DNA of 6,826 nucleotides, from contig SCSV01000136.1 in assembly GCA_004297555.1 (NCBI GenBank), forward strand, positions 1-6,826, written 5' to 3'. Position 1 is the first letter of the stretch, and each line of letters starts with the position of its first letter. This stretch comes from Salinibacterium sp. GTDB taxonomy: Bacteria; Actinomycetota; Actinomycetes; Actinomycetales; Microbacteriaceae. Position numbers and translations under genes: made by a program. Below are positions 1 through 6,826 of the stretch, piece after piece. A model generated the notes under the pieces. It ran no database searches, was not told the origin of the DNA, and saw nothing but the letters and a program-made list of their open reading frames with translations.

Positions 1-293
1 GCGAGGGTCTCGCCACCGTCGAGGACCCGCACCAGGTAGTGGCTGGCTCGGCGGCCGCCGCCCGCGGAGATCACCGAGATGTCGGAGCGCACGCCGTAGA
101 GTTCGCCGATCTCCTGATGCACGCGCTTGGCGAGCTGCTCGGTGTCGAGTTCGGACTCGACCGCGATGCGGCTCGAGATCACTTGCAGTCCGCCGGAGAA
201 CCGCAGCACCGTTGCCAGTTCTGCCGCGCGCACGGTCGTCTTGCCAGCCCGCACGGCTGCTAGTTCGTTCTTGACCTCGGCGGTTAATGCCAC
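1..293 (-). CDS. whiA: WhiA sporulation/cell-division regulator, N-terminal part (cut by window edge)
   Basis: The minus-strand frame starts at a GTG (293-291) and runs off the left edge after 97 codons. It begins V/M-ALTAEVKNELAAV and continues with RAAELATVLRFSGGLQVISSR and later ISAGGGRRASHYLVRVLDGG, which match the start of the WhiA family N-terminal region; the rest of the LAGLIDADG-like fold and the C-terminal helix-turn-helix would lie outside the window. The GTG is chosen because ALTAEVKxEL is the family start and AGGAG lies 9 nt upstream. WhiA is a DNA-binding regulator of division and differentiation genes in actinobacteria (family knowledge). It is the last visible gene of the uvrA-uvrC-rapZ-whiA run, 55 bases after rapZ. 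No separate promoter is visible, so co-transcription is inferred. The usual upstream neighbour yvcK is missing. Confidence 0.93.
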   Translation of the reverse strand, partial: MALTAEVKNELAAVRAGKTTVRAAELATVLRFSGGLQVISSRIAVESELDTEQLAKRVHQEIGELYGVRSDISVISAGGGRRASHYLVRVLDGGETL

Positions 294-302
294 GTAAAAG
301 TT

Positions 303-308
303 CTCCTC
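303..308 (-). promoter_or_regulatory. Ribosome binding site of whiA
   Basis: Read on the minus strand this is GAGGAG, 9 nt before the whiA GTG. It is the best Shine-Dalgarno sequence in the window and decides the whiA start. It abuts the last copy of the 13-bp repeat array: repeat AACGAGCGCG continues here as AACGAGGAGA, so the site may have arisen by mutation of a repeat copy. Confidence 0.8.
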
Positions 309-357
309 GTTATTCGCGCTCGTTATTCGCGCTCGTTATTCGCGCTCGTTATTCGCG
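308..357. repeat. 13-bp tandem repeat, about 3.85 copies, at the rapZ/whiA junction
   Basis: The plus-strand unit CGTTATTCGCGCT occurs perfectly at 308-320, 321-333 and 334-346, with an 11-base partial copy at 347-357. On the gene strand the unit carries TAA; the copy at 351-349 is the rapZ stop codon. Because 13 is not a multiple of 3, the TAAs at 351-349, 338-336, 325-323 and 312-310 fall successively in different frames and close all three. The array fills most of the 55-base rapZ-whiA gap. Replication slippage starting from the rapZ 3' end is the likely origin (inference). Confidence 0.97.
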
Positions 358-1224
358 GCCCAGGTCGCGATGCTTGACGCTCACGGCCACCCCGGGCAGG
401 TTGCTGATCTTCGTCGCGAGCTCTTCCGCAATCACGACCGACCGATGCTTTCCGCCCGTGCAACCAATGGCGATCGTAGCGTGTCGTTTGTTCTCGCGCT
501 GATAGCCCTCGAAGACGGGCTCGATCGCCTTGGCATAGACCTCGATGAATTCGGATGCCCCCTGCTGGGCGAGCACGAAATCGCGCACTTTGGCATCGCG
601 ACCGGTGAGCGCCTTGAGGTCTTCGTTCCAGAACGGGTTGGGCAGAAAGCGGGCATCCGCCACCAGATCGGCGTCCGCCGGCAGCCCGTACTTGAAGCCG
701 AAGCTCATGACGGTGACGTTGAGTCCGGGGGCATCCTCCTCGGCGAAACGATCCGAGATGGTGTTGGCCAGCTCGTGGATGTTCAGTTCGGAGGTGTCGA
801 TGATGAGGTCGCTGCTGGCCCGGATCTCGGCCATGAGCGAGCGCTCGGCGGCGATTCCGTCGAGCAGGGTGCCGTCGCCCTGAAGCGGATGCGGCCGGCG
901 CACTTGCTCGAACCGGCGCACGAGCGCGGCATCCGTGGCCTCGAGAAAGAGCACGCGCACTTGGGCGTTGGCTCTCAGTGACTCGATTGCCTCCTGCACC
1001 GCGCTGAACAGCTTGCCGCCGCGCACGTCGACGACGGCCGCGATTCGGGGCAGCGAGTTGCCCGCGTGCTGCGCGAGATCGACGAGCGGCCGCAGCATCT
1101 GGGGCGGCAGGTTGTCGACGACGTACCAGCCGAGGTCTTCGAGAGCGTTGCCCACGGTGGAACGACCGGCACCGGACATGCCGGTGACAATGAGCATTTC
1201 CTGCTGTTCAGTCGCCGCGGCCAT
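349..1224 (-). CDS. rapZ: RapZ/YvcJ-family P-loop nucleotide-binding protein
   Basis: This 291-residue protein has the usual family length and two-part layout. The N-terminal P-loop domain has Walker A GMSGAGRST at residues 15-23, followed by ALEDLGWYVVDNLPPQML, the family hallmark. The Lys of the P-loop is Arg here, which is common in actinobacterial members. VVDVRGG (64-70) follows. The C-terminal domain has SFGFKYGLPADADLVADARFLPNP (174-197) and AIGCTGGKHRSV (252-263). In E. coli RapZ binds the sRNA GlmZ and controls amino-sugar synthesis; in Gram-positives YvcJ hydrolyses nucleotides and its target is not firmly known, so the RNA-adaptor role should not be assumed. The ATG lies 24 bases after the uvrC stop with only a weak GGTG before it. 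A second ATG at codon 10 lies too close to the P-loop to be preferred. The TAA stop is part of the 13-bp repeat array. Confidence 0.96.
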   Translation of the reverse strand: MAAATEQQEMLIVTGMSGAGRSTVGNALEDLGWYVVDNLPPQMLRPLVDLAQHAGNSLPRIAAVVDVRGGKLFSAVQEAIESLRANAQVRVLFLEATDAALVRRFEQVRRPHPLQGDGTLLDGIAAERSLMAEIRASSDLIIDTSELNIHELANTISDRFAEEDAPGLNVTVMSFGFKYGLPADADLVADARFLPNPFWNEDLKALTGRDAKVRDFVLAQQGASEFIEVYAKAIEPVFEGYQRENKRHATIAIGCTGGKHRSVVIAEELATKISNLPGVAVSVKHRDLGRE

Positions 1225-1248
1225 CGCACCAAGACTACCGGCGTGTCG

Positions 1249-3180
1249 TCAGGCGTGCAGACGTTGCACGATGGTCTCGGCGAGCTGCTCGCCGATGCCG
1301 CGGACCTCGGCGACCGCCTTCGCATCGGCCTCTTTCAGACGCGCGACCGAGCCGAAGTGTCTGAGCAGTTCCTTCACGCGCGAAGGCCCGAGCCCCGGGA
1401 TGTCAGCAAGCACCGAGCGGATATCGTTGCCCCGCTTCTGCCGCTGGTAACTGATCGCGAACCGGTGCGCTTCATCGCGGATTCTCTGGATGAGGAAGAG
1501 CGCGTCGCTATTGCGCGGCAGAATCACCGGGTAATCAGAACCCGGCAGCCAGATCTCCTCGAGCCGCTTCGCGATGCCACAAAGTTGGATGCCCGTGATG
1601 CCGGCCTCGTCGAGCGCACGTTGCGCCGCCGCGACCTGGGGTTGCCCGCCGTCGACGATGAGGAGCTGGGGCGGGTAGGCGAACTTGCGGCGGCGGTTCT
1701 CGAGACCCTCATCGGGCGGTGCTGCCGGCACGTCCGGCGTCTCCGCCGCGCCCGCCGGGTCCGACCCGTCCGGTCCATCCACCCCGCCGACCTCACCCGT
1801 CGCCGCCCGCAAGTAAGCCACCCGCCGCGACAGCGTCTGGTAGATCGAGTCGGTGTCGTCACTCGACTCGCCGATCGCGAACCGGCGGTATTGGTCTTTG
1901 CGCGGCAGGCCGTCCTCGAAGACGACCATCGAGGCGACGATGTTCGTGCCGCTCAGGTGCGAGACGTCGAAGCACTCGATGCGCAGCGGGGCTTCGTCCA
2001 TGCCGAGGGCATCCTGAATATCGGCGAGGGCCTGGGAGCGCGCGACAAAGTCGGCGCTGCGACGGGTCTTGTAGAGCAGCAGTGCGCTCGAGGCGTTGAC
2101 GGCGACGGTCTTGGCGAGGGCCGCCTTGTCCCCGCGCTTCGCGATCGACAGCTTCGTGGCCGCGCCGCGGATGCCCGCGAGCCAGGTTTCGAGTTCGGCC
2201 GTGTCATCCGGCAGGGCGGGCACGATCACGTCGCGAGGCGGAACCGAGTCTTCATACGCGTTCTGCAGCACCGTTTCGACGAGCACGCCCAACTCGACGT
2301 CGAGTTCCTTGTCGACCACCCAGCCCCGCACACCGCGGATGCGCCCGCCGCGCACAATGAACTGCTGCACCGCGGCGGCGAGTTCGTCGTGCGCGATGCC
2401 GAAGATGTCGACATCCACGTCGTCAGCGAGCACGATCGCGCTTCTCGACAGCGCGGCCTCCATCGCCGCGAGCTGATCGCGATAGCGGGCCGCTGCCTCG
2501 TAGTCCTGTTTCTCGGATGCTTCGCGCATCCGCTTCGACACGCTCGCGACGTAGCGCGAATCGTTGCCCGCCATGAACGACGCGAAGTCGAGCACGATCG
2601 AGCGGTGCTCCTCCGGCGTCACCCGGCCCACGCAGGGAGCGGCGCACTTGCCGATGTCGCCGAGCAGGCAGGGCCGGCCGGTCTGCTCGGCGCGCTTGAA
2701 CGTGGCATCCGAGCAACTGCGCATCGGGAACGCCTTGAGCAGGTGGTCGACGGTGTCGCGGATAGCCCAGGCCTTTGTGTACGGACCGAAATAGCGCGCG
2801 CCCGCGATGCCGCGATTGCGCGTGACGAGCACGCGCGGCACCGGCTCGGCGAGCGTGATCGCGAGGTACGGGTACGACTTGTCGTCACGGAACTGCACGT
2901 TGAACGGCGGCGTGAACTCCTTGATCCAGGTGTACTCGAGTTGCAGGGCCTCGAACTCGGTGCCGACGACGGTCCACTCGACCCCCGCCGCGCTCTCGAC
3001 CATGTGCCGGGTACGCTCGTGCAGCGAGCTCAGCGGCGCGAAGTAGTTGCTCAGGCGCGACCGCAGGTTCTTCGCTTTGCCGACGTAGAGAACGCGGCCC
3101 GTGGCATCCCGAAACCGGTACACCCCGGGCTGGGTGGGAATGTCACCGGCTTTCGGGCGGTAGCTGACGGTTTCGGCCAT
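1249..3180 (-). CDS. uvrC: UvrABC system protein C (excinuclease subunit)
   Basis: UvrC makes both incisions around a lesion held by UvrB. Domains in order: GIY-YIG nuclease at about 17-95, with GVY (19-21), YVG (32-34), Arg39 in the AKNLRSR stretch and Glu77 of the E-A-L motif; a four-cysteine set C156, C171, C179, C183 matching the positions of the [4Fe-4S] ligands described for E. coli UvrC; UVR domain at about 204-240 for UvrB contact; RNase H-like nuclease with ECFDVSH (Asp405), IVDGG (Asp510) and His572; and tandem helix-hairpin-helix at about 590-643. All expected catalytic residues are present. At 643 residues it is longer than many homologues, mainly through a Gly/Asp/Pro/Ala-rich insertion at about 460-496 between the RNase H motifs. 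The ATG (3180-3178) is 18 bases after uvrA; no Shine-Dalgarno is visible and a GC stem-loop sits directly before it. Confidence 0.98.
   Translation of the reverse strand: MAETVSYRPKAGDIPTQPGVYRFRDATGRVLYVGKAKNLRSRLSNYFAPLSSLHERTRHMVESAAGVEWTVVGTEFEALQLEYTWIKEFTPPFNVQFRDDKSYPYLAITLAEPVPRVLVTRNRGIAGARYFGPYTKAWAIRDTVDHLLKAFPMRSCSDATFKRAEQTGRPCLLGDIGKCAAPCVGRVTPEEHRSIVLDFASFMAGNDSRYVASVSKRMREASEKQDYEAAARYRDQLAAMEAALSRSAIVLADDVDVDIFGIAHDELAAAVQQFIVRGGRIRGVRGWVVDKELDVELGVLVETVLQNAYEDSVPPRDVIVPALPDDTAELETWLAGIRGAATKLSIAKRGDKAALAKTVAVNASSALLLYKTRRSADFVARSQALADIQDALGMDEAPLRIECFDVSHLSGTNIVASMVVFEDGLPRKDQYRRFAIGESSDDTDSIYQTLSRRVAYLRAATGEVGGVDGPDGSDPAGAAETPDVPAAPPDEGLENRRRKFAYPPQLLIVDGGQPQVAAAQRALDEAGITGIQLCGIAKRLEEIWLPGSDYPVILPRNSDALFLIQRIRDEAHRFAISYQRQKRGNDIRSVLADIPGLGPSRVKELLRHFGSVARLKEADAKAVAEVRGIGEQLAETIVQRLHA
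2514..2532. repeat. Inverted pair of the CGGATGC motif inside uvrC
   Basis: CGGATGC, a 5-base spacer TTCGC, then GCATCCG form a perfect 7-bp inverted repeat within the UVR-domain coding region. It encodes R-M-R-E-A-S on the gene strand, so coding constraint and the general abundance of this word in the window could explain it. Confidence 0.7.
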
Positions 3181-3198
3181 GGCGCGCGCTCGCGCGGT

Positions 3199-3213
<15 letters not shown>
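3181..3213 (-). promoter_or_regulatory. GC-only stem-loop spanning uvrA stop and uvrC start
   Basis: On the gene strand GGCGCGCGC (3213-3205, the last Gly-Ala-Arg codons of uvrA) pairs perfectly with GCGCGCGCC (3189-3181), which ends one base before the uvrC ATG. The 15-base loop holds the uvrA TGA. There is no U-run, so it is a poor intrinsic terminator. It occupies the place of the missing uvrC ribosome binding site. A ribosome finishing uvrA would melt it, so translational coupling is the favoured reading (inference). Confidence 0.6.
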
Positions 3214-6126
<2,913 letters not shown>

Positions 6127-6139
6127 CCTCTATATTCTA
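6127..6139 (-). promoter_or_regulatory. Probable uvrA promoter, -10 box placing the TSS at the GTG
   Basis: On the gene strand TAGAAT (6139-6134) resembles an actinobacterial -10 hexamer. Seven bases follow before the GTG, so transcription would begin at or beside the start codon and the mRNA would be leaderless. No convincing -35 is visible at the expected distance, which is common in actinobacterial promoters. AGAGG lies directly against the GTG, too close to act as a Shine-Dalgarno sequence. Confidence 0.5.
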
Positions 6140-6155
6140 CGGATTCCGCTGACAC

Positions 6156-6184
6156 CGGCTTGCGCCCACAGGGGCGGCAAGCCG
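6156..6184. terminator. Strong inverted repeat between the small membrane genes and uvrA
   Basis: CGGCTTGC + GCCC (6156-6167) pairs with GGGC + G + GCAAGCCG (6171-6184): an 8-bp and a 4-bp stem with one bulged G and a short loop. It could end transcription of the two membrane genes before uvrA, but no U-run follows on the minus strand. On the plus strand TTTT comes 7 bases later, with no known plus-strand gene to terminate. It lies where the uvrA -35 region would be, so an operator role is also possible. A smaller inverted repeat, TTTTG-GGCGA-CAAAA, lies at 6192-6206. Confidence 0.4.
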
Positions 6185-6233
6185 CACCGACTTTTGGGCG
6201 ACAAAATTCCGCGTGCGCCTTGGACCTGGAGCG

Positions 6234-6497
6234 CTACTTGGGACCCCCAGGCCCCCACCGTCGCTTGTACTGCTTCACGACCAAAGCCAAATTAGTCACT
6301 GCGATAGCCCCGAAGACAATGCACACGACGGGACCGACACGAAGCACGAATCCCGCAGCCGGCACCTCGGCCCCGAGACTAACAGGGAGGTTCGCCAGCA
6401 GAATCGCCCCAACCACACTTGCGCTGGTCAAGATGGACCACAATGCGATCCGCTTCTGCTCGTGTCGTTCGATATTCATGTTCACCAGGGCGTCCAT
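6234..6497 (-). CDS. Small two-helix membrane protein, function unknown
   Basis: This 87-residue product has a charged N-terminus (MDALVNMNIERHEQKR), a hydrophobic segment at about 17-40 (IALWSILTSASVVGAILLANL), a short loop, a second hydrophobic segment at about 49-73 (GFVLRVGPVVCIVFGAIAVTNLALV) and a basic tail KQYKRRWGPGGPK. Two membrane spans are therefore likely. I do not recognise the family. The start is uncertain: ATG at 6497 overlaps the upstream small gene by 16 bases, GTG at 6485 makes a classic 4-base GTGA overlap with its stop, and ATG at 6479 follows that stop. No strong Shine-Dalgarno is seen for any. Overlap with the preceding gene and a similar membrane character suggest the pair is co-translated and works together (inference). 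Codon use is less GC-rich than in uvrA-whiA, consistent with acquisition. Confidence 0.6.
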   Translation of the reverse strand: MDALVNMNIERHEQKRIALWSILTSASVVGAILLANLPVSLGAEVPAAGFVLRVGPVVCIVFGAIAVTNLALVVKQYKRRWGPGGPK

Positions 6498-6673
6498 ATC
6501 TTGAAGCCGTGACCACCGCTCGCCCAATCCAGATAGTTGATCGTCGCCACAATTGCAGCCCCAATAGCGAGTACCAGAGCGATTATTAGCGCTCCCGTAA
6601 CGCCCGCGAGCGTGTTCATGGCCGCCAATATGGCATCCCACGCCCACAGGACGGCAGCATAAGAAAGTAGCAC
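6482..6673 (-). CDS. Small hydrophobic membrane protein, probably 5'-truncated by an IS end
   Basis: From GTG 6673 this encodes 63 residues, VLLSYAAVLWAWDAILAAM then NTLAGVTGALIIALVLAIGAAIVATINYL and a soluble tail DWASGGHGFKIWTPW. The reading frame stays open upstream; codons to 6703 read ASAAIVAIAG, which complete a normal-length first membrane helix. No ATG, GTG, TTG or CTG start occurs in frame between 6674 and 6741. The true N-terminus is therefore probably lost, because the apparent IS end begins at about 6704. The GTG product would have a shortened first helix, and no Shine-Dalgarno precedes it. I do not recognise the family. Its stop overlaps the start region of the next small membrane gene. 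It may be a non-functional remnant. Confidence 0.5.
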   Translation of the reverse strand: MLLSYAAVLWAWDAILAAMNTLAGVTGALIIALVLAIGAAIVATINYLDWASGGHGFKIWTPW

Positions 6674-6703
6674 GCCCGCAATAGCGACGATCGCGGCGGA
6701 CGC

Positions 6704-6826
6704 GGAGTCTGTCTGTTTCTTTGTGTAAGTGGCTTTGGCTAGTTCAGTCCTAGGCGGTCGCCGTAGGTTATTGCGAGTGTGTTCAGGATAGCTTTCCAGC
6801 CGTGGATTTCGCCGGTCGGGTTTGCC
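6704..6826 (-). mobile_element. 3' end of an insertion sequence (IS256-like), continues past the window
   Basis: Three signs agree. A C-terminal coding piece ends at 6739-6741. A 35-base non-coding tail follows. The tail ends in a sequence that on the plus strand reads GGAGTCTGTCTG then TTTCTTTGTGTAAG from 6704, which resembles terminal inverted repeats of actinobacterial IS256 (mutator) elements. The partner repeat lies outside the window, so the boundary is inferred. Target duplications of this family are 8-9 bp; the candidate copy next to the end would lie within about 6695-6703. Family assignment is by impression only. Confidence 0.45.
6739..6826 (-). CDS. Transposase C-terminus (partial), probably IS256/mutator type
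   Basis: Twenty-eight codons enter from the right edge and end in TAG: ANPTGEIHGWKAILNT followed by LAITYGDRLGLN. The pattern W-x3-L-N-x2-A-I-x-Y-x-D-R near the stop resembles the tail of mutator-type transposases, in which a W...L.I.F..R motif is common. The DDE catalytic core lies outside the window. The alternative frame over the same bases is also open and continues into the small membrane gene, but its product here is low-complexity and Arg/Pro-rich, so this frame is preferred. Confidence 0.45.
   Translation of the reverse strand, partial: ANPTGEIHGWKAILNTLAITYGDRLGLN

Noticed and set aside
308..357. CRISPR array or iteron origin
   Set aside because: The 13-bp units are directly contiguous with no spacers. 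There are no cas or rep genes, and the array overlaps a stop codon in a conserved operon.
6127..6233. SOS (LexA) box upstream of uvrA
   Set aside because: I searched by eye for a TCGAAC-N4-GTTCGA type palindrome and for CTG-N10-CAG and found neither convincingly.
6234..6647. Longer 137-residue version of the small membrane protein
   Set aside because: The added N-terminal part reads the upstream membrane gene in a second frame and is Gly/Cys/Arg-rich. The hydrophobic helices of the overlapping gene are the more credible product there, so a start near 6497 is preferred.
6742..6826. Open frame continuous with the small membrane gene across the right edge (a longer real N-terminus)
   Set aside because: Its product here is Arg/Pro/Asn-rich and lacks domain character, while the other frame gives a transposase-like tail ending at 6739. 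The frame is probably open by chance.

Overview
The window comes from a high-GC Gram-positive actinobacterium. The protein sequences (Cys-rich UvrA with an actinobacterial C-P-N-N-H first zinc site, RapZ with a G-x-S-G-A-G-R-S P-loop, WhiA) and the codon use point to Microbacteriaceae or a close relative; that family placement is inference. All supported genes lie on the minus strand, so the biological order is right to left.

Positions 1-6126 hold a conserved chromosomal block, in transcription order uvrA - uvrC - rapZ - whiA (whiA is cut by the left window edge). The gaps are only 18, 24 and 55 bases, consistent with one operon. UvrA (damage recognition) and UvrC (dual incision) are two parts of UvrABC nucleotide excision repair; uvrB is not in the window. 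RapZ is a P-loop nucleotide-binding regulator and WhiA a DNA-binding regulator of growth and division. The yvcK/gluconeogenesis-factor gene that sits between rapZ and whiA in Bacillus, Mycobacterium and Streptomyces is absent here; a short array of 13-bp tandem repeats, rich in stop codons, fills the junction. The uvrA/uvrC junction is a GC-only stem-loop directly before the uvrC ATG, with no Shine-Dalgarno sequence, which suggests coupling to uvrA translation. The uvrA GTG lies 7 nt from a TAGAAT -10 box, as expected for a leaderless mRNA.

Positions 6127-6826 differ: base composition is less GC-rich by eye, there are two small overlapping unannotatable membrane-protein genes, and at the right edge there is what looks like the 3' end of an insertion sequence (transposase C-terminus plus terminal repeat, IS256-like by impression). 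The IS end appears to have removed or displaced the 5' part of the upstream membrane gene. This is accessory DNA next to the conserved repair/regulatory block.

No obvious new defence or metabolic system is present. The best unusual signals are (i) the 13-bp repeat array at the rapZ/whiA junction, (ii) the start-adjacent hairpin at uvrA/uvrC, (iii) the IS-truncated membrane gene pair, and (iv) a strongly over-represented word, CGGATGC, found on both strands and in all reading frames.
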